64,000 nt of DNA. Origin: Onthophagus taurus. Its lineage: Eukaryota; Arthropoda; Insecta; Coleoptera; Scarabaeidae. The notes below the pieces were generated by a model that searched no databases, had not been told where the DNA came from, and was given only the letters and a program-made list of their open reading frames with translations. The position numbers and the translations under genes were made by a program. This document shows, one piece after another, positions 12,912 through 23,366 of the stretch. Location: contig NW_027248940.1 of NCBI RefSeq assembly GCF_036711975.1, forward strand, positions 1,488,001 to 1,552,000, written 5' to 3'. Position 1 is the first letter of the stretch; every line of letters begins with the position of its first letter.

Positions 12912-13320
12912 ATAGTAAATAATAATCAAGATTTCTGCCGGCAGCATCTGGTTTTGAATTAACAATGTCTAGCATTTGACAGCTAGTACAAGGTTTTTTG
13001 CTAGCAGTATCTGGTCTTAAATTAACAGTGTTTAGTTTTCTGCAAATAGTATCATGTCTTCTGCCACCAGTATTTGGTCTTCTGCCAGCAGTATCTAGTC
13101 TTCTATTAGAAGCGTCAAGTCATCCATTAACTAATTAATTTTTTTGGTATGTAATCTTCCATTAACAGTATCAAACTTGTTGGCAGCATGAGCTATTACA
13201 TCTCAAACTCTTATTTATCATAATAGTTCTGCCAACTTGTTGGCAGCATGGGCTATTAGCTCATAGAACTGTTAGTCGTTATTAGGGGCTGCCAAGTTGT
13301 TGGCATAATATGCATAATAA
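12912..13320. repeat. Satellite-boundary module copy 2 plus CTGCCA hairpin repeats
   Basis: 12912-13175 repeats the module of 8389-8690 (CAAGATTTCTGCCGGCAGC, TCTTCTGCCAGCAGTATC, TATTAGAAGCGTCAAGTC). It runs into units carrying CTGCCAACTTGTTGGCAG at about 13229-13246, an 8-bp perfect inverted repeat around TT, followed by CATGAGCTATTA and CAAACTCTTATT. No coding sequence. Confidence 0.75.
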
Positions 13321-14655
13321 TTTCCACATATCTCCAGAACATTTAGAGATTTTTAAGAGTCTTTTGAGTTCCAAGTTTATTCAGAAATATCTAAGGTTTT
13401 CTAAGATTTAATTAGATACAATGATTTCTAGTAGTTTTATGTGGAGCATTTCTATGAATTTCTAGATTTCATGGATGTAGTTGAATTCTTAAGTATTTCT
13501 AGAGGATTTTCAAGATTTTCCAGAAGCTTTCTAATATTATTTAGACAATTTCTAAGATGTTTTAGAAGACTTCAATGGCTTTCCAACAGATTTTCTGGTA
13601 GATTTCTAATCTTATCCTTTATATTTTCTATATTTATGAATAATATTCAACGATTTGAAAAAATTTACATAGAATATTTCATAGAATTAAATAGCTTCTT
13701 CTTCTAAGGATTTCTAGAATTGGTTTGCCACAAGATTTTCCAAACATTTACAGAAAACTTTTCACCATAGTCTAAAAATTTTCATAAGCTTTCAAGGATT
13801 TCCAAGAGTGATCAATGATTACTGCGTTTTGTATGGAAGCATCTTTTAATCAGTCATCGATTTTAGATGATTCACTGAATGATTTTCGAGGATTTCCGAA
13901 TACTGCTTGAAATATGGAGTTTTCATATAAAGGAATTTCTCTTCTAAATTAAATCGAAGAATTTAAAGCATTTTTATCGATTTCAAAAAAAATTTAAAGT
14001 ATTTCCTAAAATTTACAGAAAACTGCCAATCATATTTATTAAATTTTCGGAAGAATTTTCAAATTTTTTTGTTATATAAAAGCATCAATACTTAAGATTT
14101 TGGAAAAGTTTTTTGAATTTTAAAAGATTTTCAAGTATTTTCTGTGATTTCTAGGTATTATTGGAGAGGTATTTAATTTTTCAACGATTTGTGGAATATT
14201 TGTAAGATCTTTCAGAAGCTTGCCGAGATATTTGCTTAGAAGACTTCCAAACTTTCCAAACCATATTTCCAAACATAGGTTCTGGGGACTTTCCACGATT
14301 TGTTTTTTTCAACTTTCAGTTTTAATTTTATGGTTTTCTAAGGTTTTGACGAACTCATAGATTTTCGACATTCCATTCCAGGATTTTCCAGCAATGTTTC
14401 AAATTCCTACCGGTTCTCATATATTTTCAAGGTTTATCACAAGTTTTCCAATCATTCCCTGACGGCACTAAAATGTCATGAAAAACCTTAATACGATTTC
14501 GAGGAATTTTAAGATTTTTGTAAGGTTTTTCAACGAATTTTCAAGATTTTCTAGAATATTACCAAACATATTTTGAGAGTATTCAGATTTTTCAGCAATA
14601 AGATGAATGATTTAAGAGAACTGTCAGAGATTTTTACGGATTTTTGGGATTTATT
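13321..14655. other. Gene-free AT-rich stretch with degenerate short repeats
   Basis: About 1.3 kb dominated by imperfect repeats of the kind AAGATTTTC, GATTTCTAG and TTTCCAAGA with no regular period that I could fix. An open frame at 13441-13707 is low-complexity Phe/Ser/Arg-rich and has no family features. It may be an old, decayed tandem repeat. Confidence 0.55.
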
Positions 14656-14814
14656 CTTTATTTATTGTTGGCAGCATAAGTTATTACATCTTCAAACTCT
14701 TATTCATCATAATAGGTCTGCCAACTTGTTGGCAGCATGAGCTGTTACTTCTCCGAACTCTTATTGATCATAATAGGTCTACCAATTTGTATTTCTACCA
14801 ATATTTGGTTGTAT
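14656..14814. repeat. CTGCCA hairpin boundary repeats
   Basis: Two units contain TTGTTGGCAGCAT, CAAACTCTTATTCATCATAA and TAGGTCTGCCAACTTGTTGG. They lie directly before Sat1 block C and match 13190-13310 and 16630-16700. Confidence 0.75.
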
Positions 14815-16356
14815 CTACCAAATATTGAGAAAAATGCGGAAATATGAAAATTGGATGGATTTGTTGCTTTTTCAAGTTGTTGATGTAACACTCGGGAAAC
14901 AGAGCATGTTATAAAAACATTTTTGAAACGAAAATTGTAGCTAATTTTATTCTTAGCAATGTTAATGTCTTTCACTTTTGGTGTCAGATGCATAAATATC
15001 GAGAAAAATCCAAAGATATGAAAATTGGATGAATTTGTTGCTTTTTCAAGTTAATGTTAACATTCGGAAAACAGAGCATGTTATAAAAAAACTTTTAGAA
15101 CGAAAAATGTAGCTAATTTTATTCTTAGCAATATTGCTCTCTTTCACTTTTGCTCTTAGATGCATAAAGATTGAGAAAAATACGAAAATATGAAAATTGG
15201 ATGAATTTGTTGCTTTTTCAAGTTAATGGTAACATTTGCAAAAAAGAGCATGTTATAAAGAAACTTTTAGAACGAAAGTTGTAGCTAATTTTATTCTTAG
15301 CAATATTGCTCTCTTTCACTTTTGCTCTTAAATGCATAAAGATTGAGAAAAATACGAAAATATTAAAATTGGATGAATTTGTTGCTTTTTCAAGTTAATG
15401 GTAACATTCGGAAAATAGAGCATGTTATAAAAAAACTTTTAGAACGAAAGTTGTAGCTAATTTTATTCTTAGCAATATTGCTCTCTTTCACTTTTGCTCT
15501 TAAATGCATAAAGATTGAGAAAAATACGAAAATATGAAAATTGGATGAATTTGTTGCTTTTTCAAGTTAATGGTAACATTCGGAAAACAGAGCATGTTAT
15601 AAAAAAACTTTTAGAACGAAAGTTGTAGCTAATTTTATTCTTAGCAATATTGCTCTGTTTCACTTTAGCTCTTAGATGCATAAAGATTGAGAAAAATACG
15701 AAAATATGAAAATTGGATGAATTTGTTGCTTTTTCAAGTTAATGGTAACATTCGGAAAACAGAGCATGGTATAAAAAAACTTTTAGAACGAAAGTTGTAG
15801 CTAATTTTATTCTTGGCAATATTGCTCTCTTTCACTTTAGCTCTTAGATGCATAAATATTGAGAAAAATACGAAAATATGAAAATTGGATGAATTTGTTG
15901 CTTTTTCAAGTTAATGGTAACATTCGGAAAACAGAGCATGTTATAAAAAAACTTTTAGAACGAAAGTTGTAGCTAATTTTATTCTTAGCAATATTGCTCT
16001 CTTTCACTTTAGCTCTTAGATGCATAAATATTGAGAAAAATACGAAAATATGAAAATTGGATGAATTTGTTGCTTTTTCAAGTTAATGGTAACATTCGGA
16101 AAACAGAGCATGTTATAAAAAAACTTTTAGAATGAAAGTTGTAGCTAATTTTATTCTTAGCAATATTGCTCTCTCTCACTTTTGCTCTTAGATGCCTAAA
16201 TTTCCAGAAAAATGCAAGAATATGAAAATTTTATGAATTTGTTGCCTTTTCAAGTTGTTAATGGTATCACTCGGGAAACAGAGCATGTTATAAAAAACTT
16301 TTGGAACGAAAGTTGTAGCTAATTTTATTCTTAGTAATACTGCTTTTTGCTCTCAG
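14815..16356. repeat. Sat1 satellite block C
   Basis: About nine Sat1 monomers from CCAAATATTGAGAAAAATGC to the junction GCTCTCAGATGCGTAAATAA. The central monomers (about 15160-16100) are very similar to each other, which suggests recent local amplification. No genes. Confidence 0.93.
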
Positions 16357-16710
16357 ATGCGTAAATAATAATCAAGATTTCTGCCGGGAGCATCTGGTTT
16401 TGAATTAACAATGTCTAGCATTTGACAACTAGTACAAAGTTTTTTTGCTAGCAATATCTGGTCTTAAATTAACAGTGTTTAGTTTTCTGCAAATAGTATC
16501 AAGTCTTCTGCCATCAGTATTTGGTCTTCTGTCGGCAGCATCTAGTCTTCTATTAGAAGCGTCAAGTCATCCATTAACAGTATCTAATCTAGTTTTTTTG
16601 ATATGTAATCTTCCATTAACAGTATCAAACTTATTGGCAGCACGAGCTGTTACATCTCGAAACTCTTATTGATCATAATAGGTCTACCAATTTGTTGACA
16701 GCATAAGCTA
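16357..16710. repeat. Satellite-boundary module copy 3 plus CTGCCA-type repeat
   Basis: The third copy of the module, closest to copy 2, ends in ACTTATTGGCAGCACGAGC and CTCTTATTGATCATAATAG. The order Sat1, module, CTGCCA repeat is the same as at 12.9-13.3 kb. Confidence 0.75.
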
Positions 16711-16900
16711 TTATAACATGGAACTGAAAAAAAAATTTTAAAAGATTAGTTTTGTAGATCAGTAAAATAAAGACACTATAGCGAGCGGTACATTTATTTG
16801 AATCATTTTATTAAGTATAACTCTCATCACCTTTAGATAAAGTGATTGCTAACTTTATCTAATCGATAGTAGTCTATAGATATTCGTAACAATGATTTGA
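16711..16900. other. Unique AT-rich spacer
   Basis: No gene or repeat recognised between the boundary repeats and the SINE. Confidence 0.4.
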
Positions 16901-16902
16901 AC

Positions 16903-17165
16903 GGTGGGAGGCGTGATAGCCTAGTGGCAAGTCATACGGCTGTCGCACAGGTGATCTGGGTTCGAAACCCGGTAGAAGCATTTTTCCGAAAAGCCCACAC
17001 TCCCACCGTCCTTCGGAGGGGACGTTAAGCCGTCGGTCCCGGCACCAGTCGAAAATCTCTGGTGTCGTTAAGGGTGGTACCTTTCCTCCTTGAAGGGGGT
17101 TGCCGTGCTGATTAACGATCACACGGTCGAAAAAGGGGACAATTGCTACAGATAGAGTCAATAAC
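16903..17165 (+). mobile_element. tRNA-derived SINE with a conserved central domain
   Basis: The head is a degenerate tRNA. It has an A box TAGCCTAGTGG at 16917-16927 and a perfect B box GGTTCGAAACC at 16959-16969, correctly spaced for an internal RNA polymerase III promoter. The body is much more GC-rich than its surroundings and contains GGGACGTTAAGCCGTCGGTC, a type of central block I associate with widespread metazoan SINE superfamilies (from memory). CGGTGGGAG near the head and CTCCCACCG at about 16999-17007 form an inverted pair. The 3' end is set only roughly where GC content drops. It is not a working tRNA gene: there is no clean acceptor stem. Confidence 0.7.
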
Positions 17166-17376
17166 ATTATATAGTAATTTACTTTATACTGTGCTACTGC
17201 ACTTGGTGCGTCCCCTTTGACACTGTTACGAAAGCTCTAAGAGTAGGTCAAGGCTCTAATATTGGGCTGTGCGCCACAGATTTTTTTTGGTAGTTGCAAA
17301 ACATTGCTTTTGTGTTTTCTCAGATTATTTTTGGTGTCCAAGAGTTCAATGTATTCTCCTTTTCTTCTGTACCATC
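17166..17376. other. Spacer between SINE and copia LTR
   Basis: No feature recognised. An open frame at 17269-17523 runs across the LTR edge and is not a gene. Confidence 0.4.
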
Positions 17377-17603
17377 TGTTGTTCGCAGTGGGACAGGAAG
17401 GTTTTGGGGTTTTATATCACACACTTTGACCGTTTGTACTTGATAGCGGTTTTACTGTTGCATCTAGCATCTAGTTCTTACAAGGAGAATAAGCATGACT
17501 GTGTATATCTTAAACTTAACTAAAATCGATGTTGCCAACTGTTTTTTGCGTTCGGGCAACCTTGGTTGCCTAACGTGTATTTTTATTTAATTTATTTGCA
17601 ACA
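17377..17603 (-). repeat. Copia 3' LTR
   Basis: 227 bp, TGTTGTTCGC...TTTGCAACA on the plus strand, so it has TG/CA ends. It matches the LTR at 23141-23366 with a handful of differences, such as TTTTACTGTTGCAT against TTTTCTATTGCAA. A short purine-rich tract (ACGGGCGGA, minus strand, 17604-17612) sits at its inner edge. Confidence 0.93.
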
Positions 17604-18871
17604 TCCGCCCGTAAATAGAAATACAATAATTCTTTTCGTTTACAATGTCTTTTATATAATGAAATCTAACATCTATATGTTTGCTTCGCTTGCTTATTAC
17701 GCCGCTCTTTGCTAAACTTATTGCGCTTCTGTTGTCCATGTGTAGTGTTGTCTCCAATTCTGTTCCCGTTATCTCTTCCAACAACCCTTTTAGGTACATT
17801 GTTTCCTTGCAGCATTCGGCTGCCGCTATGTACTCCGCCTCTGTTGTGGACAGTGCAACTATTGGCTGTTTTCTTGCGCTCCAGCTGATAGGTCCTCCAT
17901 TGAACATTATAATGTGGCCAGAAGTGCTTTTACGCGTTTGTGAACAGTTTGCGTAGTCTGCATCACTGTATGCACTCAGTTTTAGGTTTTTTAAGTCCGT
18001 GTTTATTTTATATTTAATTCCGTCGGTTTTATTAGTGTTTAGATATTTAAAAATTCTCTTTACGTTATTTACGTCGCTGTTTGTTACGTCACTTACGTAT
18101 CTGCTTACGAAATTTACCGCGAAACTGATGTCCGGTCGCGTCTTATTCGCTAGATAGAGTAAGCTGCCGATAGCTTCTTGATAAGGATAGCTTTTGACTT
18201 TAGTTTTATCACTTCTTTTGAAATCACTTTGGTTTAGCGGTATATATGTCTGTTTTGATTCACTCATTTTAAATTTATTTAATATTTTTTCTATTAGTCC
18301 AGTTTGATGTAGATTACACCATGTATATACACCACTTTTAAATTTACACCGAGAAAACTGTTGGGATTTTCCCATGATTTTGTTATGAAGTTTTCGTTTA
18401 ATTTTTTTATGAGGTTTTTTATTTTTTGATATTATTAGTCCGTCGTCTACGTAGATTGCGACGATTATCGTTCCGTCCGCGTTCTTGAATATGCATTGTT
18501 CTGATTTCAATTGTTCTAGTCCCATCTTATTCAGTGTTTTCGTGAATGTTGCGTTCCATTTCATTGGTGCCTGTCTGAGCCCGTACGGAGCTTTTTTAAG
18601 TTTACATACTTTCCCTTCACTTTCTTCGTAGCCTTGTGGTATTCTCATGTAGATTTCTTCATCCAATGTTCCATAAAGAAAAGCTGTCTTTATGTCGAAT
18701 TTCGTTAGGTGGCTTGACTGAGCTGCTGCTAGTGCAAGTAATGTTCTAGTGGCACTTGAGCTTATTACAGGGCTAAATACTTCGTCTATTAAGTCGTTTA
18801 GTTCTTGTTCGAAACCTCTCACTACCAATCTAGCCTTGTATGTTCCGTCCTCTTTTATTCCAGGGATTTTA
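17587..18871 (-). pseudogene. Copia pol, 3' part: reverse transcriptase and RNase H
   Basis: Resumes after the non-LTR insertion with KIPGIKEDGTYKARLVVRG. It continues through the RT palm (FDIKTAFLYGTLDEEIYM; YVDD catalytic motif at about 18442-18453) and RNase H (AYSDADYA, ALSTTEAEY, HMDNRSA, RSKHIDVRFHYIKD). The frame is open over the RT and most of RNase H. The C-terminus reads NEKNYCISIYG and runs into the LTR, ending at 17587. The usual last few dozen residues of the family are missing, so a deletion near the polypurine tract is likely. Not functional in this copy because it is separated from the upstream pol part by 1.6 kb. Confidence 0.92.
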
Positions 18872-20379
18872 CTGACGCAGTTCCCACGTTGCCAATGTTT
18901 AATATCCATCAGGTAACCGAGGAGGAGATAATTGCTGTAATGAGGGGTTTTAGCTCCAAACTCACAGCGGGTGAAGACCAAATACCTAGTTTTCTGGTAC
19001 GTGATGTACGATTTGCGTTGGCTAAACCGTTGATGTACATTATTAATCGCTCTATAACTGCTTCGATTTTCCCTCAGAGATGGAAGTCAGCTAGAATCAC
19101 GCCCGTATTTAAAAAAGGTGACAAGTCCTTGGTAACCAACTATAGACCAATTGCTATTCTATCTAATTTTGCAAAGGTATATGAGCAGATAATTTTTAAT
19201 ACAATTTATCGTCACACACAATCATATGTATCGCCTCACCAACATGGTTTTGTGCCTAAACGCTCGACAATAACTAATTTATGTTGTCTTACCCAGTACG
19301 TCGCAGAGGTAATGGATGTTGGTGGACAAGTCGACGTAGTTTATACCGATTTTGAGAAGGCCTTCGATCGCATTGATCACAGTATGTTGCTACAGAAATT
19401 GAGCTATTTTGGTATGTCTTCTAATTCATTAAATTTGATGAAATCGTACCTTGCTGATAGAGTATGTCGTGTTTTTTACAATGGATTTTATTCCGACGGC
19501 TACTCGCCTACATCTGGAGTTCCTCAAGGATCCAATCTGGGACCGCTGCTATTTGTTCTATATATAAACGATTTATTAGACTCGTTTACCTGTCCAGTGC
19601 TTGCTTATGCTGATGATTTGAAAATTTTTGTGGAGGTCAGATCATTGGATGACTCTAGGATGCTGCAGAACAACCTGGACATTATTCAGAAGTGGTGCAA
19701 TTTCAATGCCCTTTCTTTAAGTGTCAGGAAATGTACTTATATATCATTTACAAAGAAGTTAAATAAAATCGACACAGCTTATATTGCGGCTTCCATACCT
19801 CTAACAAGGGTCTCTACGGTGAAGGATCTGGGAGTGCTGTTTGACTCAGAACTTTCTTTCTTGCCCTATATTGAGGAGATGTGCTCTCAGGCTTGGAGAA
19901 CTTTGGGTTTCATACTGAGGATCATGGGTCGATTTGCTGATTTTGGTACCCTGAAAACGCTATTTATGGCTCTGGTGATCTCTCGCCTCCAGTATGCCTC
20001 TGTAATATGGTACCCTATTTACACGTCACAACAGCTAATGGTTGAGAAAGTCCAGCGTCGATTTCTCAAATTTTTGTCATATCGTATGGATGGTCAATAT
20101 CCGCCTAAAGGAGTGAACTACTTAGATCTACTGCATCGCCACAAGCTTCCTTCTCTGCAGGATAGAAGAATGGTCCAAAGTGCCTCGTTCTTGCAAAAGT
20201 TGATGTGTGGTGAGATCGACTGTGCGTGGTTGTTGTCGCGAGTGAATATAGTGGTGCCGCGCATAAATTCTCGGTCCCATTTGTATTTTTATCCACCTTT
20301 ATGCAGAACAAATGTCAAAAAAAGGGCGCCGATAATACATATGATCACGAACATGAACGATAGTTGTAAGCTAGAATAA
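18872..20379 (+). pseudogene. Non-LTR ORF2 fragment: reverse transcriptase
   Basis: About 500 residues are open to the stop at 20379. The N-terminal 22 residues of the longer open frame (from 18805) come from antisense copia and do not belong. RT blocks in order: GEDQIPSFLVRD, NYRPIAILSNFAKVYE, HGFVPKRSTITN, motif A YTDFEKAFDRIDH (~19343-19380), motif B SGVPQGSNLGPLLF, motif C LAYADDLKIF (~19603-19626), then thumb VKDLGVLFDSELSF. This is the type found in the Jockey/CR1/I group of insect LINEs; I cannot fix the clade. Although 5'-truncated, the RT frame has no stop, so the insertion is young. Confidence 0.9.
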
Positions 20380-20494
20380 ACATTGCATTTTTAATAATTA
20401 TAATACAATTTGTAATAATTTGTATATTTTTTGTATTTTGCCCTTAATATGGTGCGCTGTTGGGCAATAAAGTTTATTATTATTATTATTATTA
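18872..20494 (+). mobile_element. 5'-truncated non-LTR (LINE) retrotransposon inserted in copia pol
   Basis: 1,623 bp inserted in the opposite orientation to copia. Removing it rejoins copia codons ..RWTF and KIPG, which places the break at TTTTA|AAC. It ends with AATAAAG followed by a (TTA)n tail, as in several LINE groups. There is no clear target duplication, though a short one could be hidden in the tail. The 5' endonuclease part is absent, as expected from incomplete reverse transcription. Confidence 0.93.
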
Positions 20495-22135
20495 AACGTC
20501 CATCTGTTTGTTAGTATTTTTTGATCGTCTTTTATTTCCTTTTCGTCTACCAGTTCCCATACTTCGTTCTGATCTAAGGAATGTTTCTCTTCTTGTATTG
20601 CCTTCTTCCATTCCTCTCGGTCTTCGTCTTTCAGCGCTTCTTCGTAATTTAGATACGCGTAATCTCTTAGTTTTGTTGGTGGGCGTCTTGATCTCTGTGG
20701 TCTTCCGTTTGTTTTCTCTTCTTCTTCCTTGGGCTCCTCTGCCCCCGTTTCAGTGGTTTCAACGTTTTCGTTATTATTTTCTTCCTCTTCTCTGATCTTT
20801 TTTTCCTCCTTTCTGTTAATTTTGCCTTCGTCCTTCTCTTCATCTGATGTGTCCTCTATTAGAACTTTTACTTTTTTATTCTCGAAGATTGCGTCTCTCG
20901 ATATTATTATCTTTCGTTTTCCTTCGTCAAAGAATCTGAGTCCGTTATTTGAGTATCCCACGAATACCATTCTCTGGCTTCTCTCGTCCAGTTTCTTTAG
21001 ATGTCCGAGTGTTTTTACGCGTGCGTGTGTTCCAAAGATTTGTAAATGTTTTATGTTGGGTTTTAACCCGTTCCATAACTCAAATGGCGTTTTTCCTGTC
21101 GTTGTTGTAGGTGTTCTATTCAGTAGGTATGCGCTAACTCGAACGGCTTCACCCCAAAAATTCTTCTCCATAATAGTTCTGTTTAGTCGTTCGGCCTTCC
21201 CATTTAATTGTGGAGTATATGGTATCGTAAAGTCGATCGTTGTGCCTCTCTTTTTGCACCATATCTGAATGTTATTATTTGCGTACTCTTTGCCGTTATC
21301 GCATCTTATTGTTTTCACTTTTCTCTCGAGCTTCGTTTCACTCCTTTTTACGAATTCTTTTAAGATTTCCGTAGCTTCATCTTTTGTTTTAATCGGATGT
21401 ACCTCTACATAGTGTGTGTAGTCGTCTAAGAAAGTAACAAAATATTTCATCTCGTCCCAGCTTGCTGGTTCTAATGGTCCGCAAACGTCTGTGTGTACGA
21501 TTTCTAGTGGTTTTGTTGCTCTTGTTCTTTCTTCTCCGAATGATCTTCTGCATAACTTTGATTTTGCACATATTTCGCAGATTACATTTTTCATTTCAAG
21601 TAGTGCTTTATTATTTATTTTGCATCCTTCCGTAGTATGTGGTATTTTCTTCATTACCTCGTAGCTTGGATGCCCCAGTTTTCTATGTAGATTCATGGTT
21701 TCTTCCTGTTCTGTTATCATTGTGTGTTTTGTGTTTTTGTTTTCTCCCAGAGTTACTACGTAGAGTCCGTTTTGATTTTTATTACCTGTCAGTATCCTTT
21801 TCCCGTTTTTATGGATTTCCACGTCTTCGTTTTTAAATACTACTTCACCTCCATTTTTTGTTATTTTCGCTACTGATAACAAGTTTTTTTCCAGTTCGGG
21901 TATGTATACAACATCCTTTAAGTGACAATTCTTTGTGTCAACCTCTCCTACAACTTCTGCTTTAATTGTTTGGTTCCTTTTCGCTGTTCCTATATTCTCA
22001 TCTACTTTCTCTGTTTTTATGAGTATTTCTTTATTGTTAGTCATATGTGCCGAGGCGCCAGAATCCAAAACCCATTCATGTGCATTGTCTTTTTTATTTC
22101 CGGTAGCTAGGAAACTTACTTTACCTTCTGTTTGT
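20495..22135 (-). pseudogene. Copia pol, 5' part: protease and integrase
   Basis: This part reads in the -1 frame relative to gag. Protease motif WVLDSGASAHMT lies at about 22045-22075. Then come the integrase zinc-binding region (HRKLGHPSYEVM...CEICAKSK) and the catalytic core: HTDVCGP, RCDNGKEYAN and NGKAERLNRTIMEK supply the two Asp and the Glu. Directly after IMEK the frame continues NFWGEAV. Copia-family integrases normally have some 15-20 residues between those blocks, so an in-frame deletion is likely. An acidic Glu/Lys-rich linker follows (~20690-20860). The frame ends at the non-LTR insertion. Confidence 0.92.
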
Positions 22136-22910
22136 TTTTTGTTCCTGATTGCTTTTCAGTGTGATTTTCCTTCTTGCAAATGTTACATCCTGTTTTTTCT
22201 CTGCAGTTTCTTGCGAAGTGGCCTATTTTACCACATTTGAAACACGTTTTGTCTCCGGTTGGTTTCTCGTTTGATTTCTTTTGTTGATTTCGATAGTCTT
22301 TCCGTTTTTGTTCGCCTTTAAACGCTACATGTTCAGTCATGTTTTCTTTTTTCATTCTCATTTCCTCGGTTAAGAGTCTTCCGGTTAGCTTTTCAACTGT
22401 TTTTTCATTTTTGTACATTTTTGTAAAATATTTGTACTCGTCGGGTAGAACTGATAACAATTTTGTCATTTTTATCTCATCGGTTACTTCTTGTTTTAAG
22501 CTTCTCAGTTTGTGAACTATGTTTTCTATTTGAGCTATGTTCGATCCTATGTCTAGCTCTTTTTTGAATTGAAATTGATAGAATTCTTGCAATAACCTGT
22601 ATTTGAGGTCTTCTGTATTTCGTTGGTATGTCGCGGATAATCTTTCTACCATTTCGTGTGATGTTTTGCAATTTAATAGGTATATTATCAGTTGCTTTTC
22701 AATCGTTGTGATTATTATTTTTTGGGCCAGTGCATCTTTTTGTTCCCATTCGACTTCTGCCTTTTCTTCATCGGGACGTTTTGTTTTTCCATTTACAATG
22801 TCGAATAAACCTTTAGCTTTAAAAAAAATGTGCACTTGGAAGCTCCATAAATCATAATTTTCAGCCCCTTTTAGCGTTTCTATGTTACTGAACTCGTTTG
22901 TTTGTGTCAT
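22116..22910 (-). CDS. Copia Gag (264 aa)
   Basis: Nucleocapsid and capsid polyprotein of the copia element, starting at ATG 22910 (MTQTNEFSNIETLKG). The N-terminal copia Gag fold contains YDLWSFQVHIFFKAKGL. The C-terminal zinc knuckle CFKCGKIGHFARNC (CX2CX4HX4C, ~22203-22244) binds RNA. The frame stops at 22116, and pol is in the -1 frame overlapping its end. A slippery heptamer lies just before the stop (see 22134-22140). Gag itself appears intact. Confidence 0.93.
   Translation of the reverse strand: MTQTNEFSNIETLKGAENYDLWSFQVHIFFKAKGLFDIVNGKTKRPDEEKAEVEWEQKDALAQKIIITTIEKQLIIYLLNCKTSHEMVERLSATYQRNTEDLKYRLLQEFYQFQFKKELDIGSNIAQIENIVHKLRSLKQEVTDEIKMTKLLSVLPDEYKYFTKMYKNEKTVEKLTGRLLTEEMRMKKENMTEHVAFKGEQKRKDYRNQQKKSNEKPTGDKTCFKCGKIGHFARNCREKTGCNICKKENHTEKQSGTKNKQKVK
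22134..22140 (-). other. Candidate -1 ribosomal frameshift site A_AAA_AAC
   Basis: On the minus strand the gag codons read ACA AAA AAC AAA CAG, so A_AAA_AAC is in the correct X_XXY_YYZ register. A -1 shift here leaves gag six codons before its stop and continues Q-T-E-G-K-V-S-F into the open pol frame without a stop. Downstream TTTCC...GGAAA could form only a weak 5-bp stem. Drosophila copia itself uses one frame and splicing, so this would be a different expression strategy, if it is not simply a 1-nt deletion. Confidence 0.55.
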
Positions 22911-23124
22911 TTTTATTTATTTTTTTAACTCGCGTTTATTATTCGTTTTTATTTTAATCGAGAGAGTGTCTTACTGTCCGTTTTGTTTTATTTTTATAAC
23001 CGTCCTTTTCTTTCGAAACGCGTGGTATAATGGCTGCCGTTTACCGCGTCGATGTTTCTGGAACTTTTTCCGGTGACTCCTTCTTTTTTCTTATTTCTTC
23101 CGTTATCCCGAGCTATTTTCCGTT

Positions 23125-23140
23125 GTCTGGGCCCATAACC
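23125..23140 (-). other. Primer-binding site of the copia element
   Basis: On the minus strand, immediately inside the 5' LTR, the sequence is GGTTATGGGCCCAGAC. From memory this matches the start of the Drosophila copia primer-binding site, which pairs with an internal part of initiator tRNA-Met rather than with its 3' end. Confidence 0.8.
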
Positions 23141-23366
23141 TGTTGTTCGCAGTGGGACAGGAAGGTTTTCAGGTTTTATATCACACACTTTGACCGTTTG
23201 TACTTGATAGCGGTTTTCTATTGCAACTAGCATCTAGTTCTTACAAGGAGAATAAGCATGACTGTGTATATCTTAAACTTAACTAAAATCGATGTTGCCA
23301 ACTGTTTTTTGCGTTCGTGCAACCTTGGTTGCCTAACGTGTATTTTTATTTAATTTATTTGCAACA
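23141..23366 (-). repeat. Copia 5' LTR
   Basis: 226 bp, the partner of 17377-17603, with the same TGTTG...CAACA ends. High identity of the two LTRs indicates a fairly recent insertion. Confidence 0.93.

Larger units (their letters stand above)
17377..23366 (-). mobile_element. Copia-type LTR retrotransposon, interrupted and defective
   Basis: Two nearly identical LTRs bracket gag, protease, integrase, reverse transcriptase and RNase H in the copia order (integrase before RT) on the minus strand. Total length is 5,990 bp, or 4,367 bp without the nested non-LTR insertion. A copia-style primer-binding site adjoins the 5' LTR. The outer flanks (CCATC before 17377, TGACC after 23366) do not form a 5-bp target duplication. 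Damage: non-LTR insertion in pol, an apparent in-frame gap in integrase, and a shortened RNase H C-terminus. Confidence 0.95.

Noticed and set aside
16911..16975. Possible functional tRNA gene
   Set aside because: A and B boxes are good but acceptor and anticodon stems do not form a clean cloverleaf, and the SINE body follows directly.
16874..17167. Minus-strand 97-residue frame over the SINE
   Set aside because: It covers the tRNA-derived head and body of a SINE; GC-rich repeats give long frames by chance.
18805..18871. Upstream extension of the LINE RT frame
   Set aside because: This stretch is antisense copia sequence and starts at a TTG; the LINE begins at 18872.
20508..22240. Several plus-strand frames opposite copia pol and gag
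   Set aside because: They are shadows of the minus-strand copia genes.
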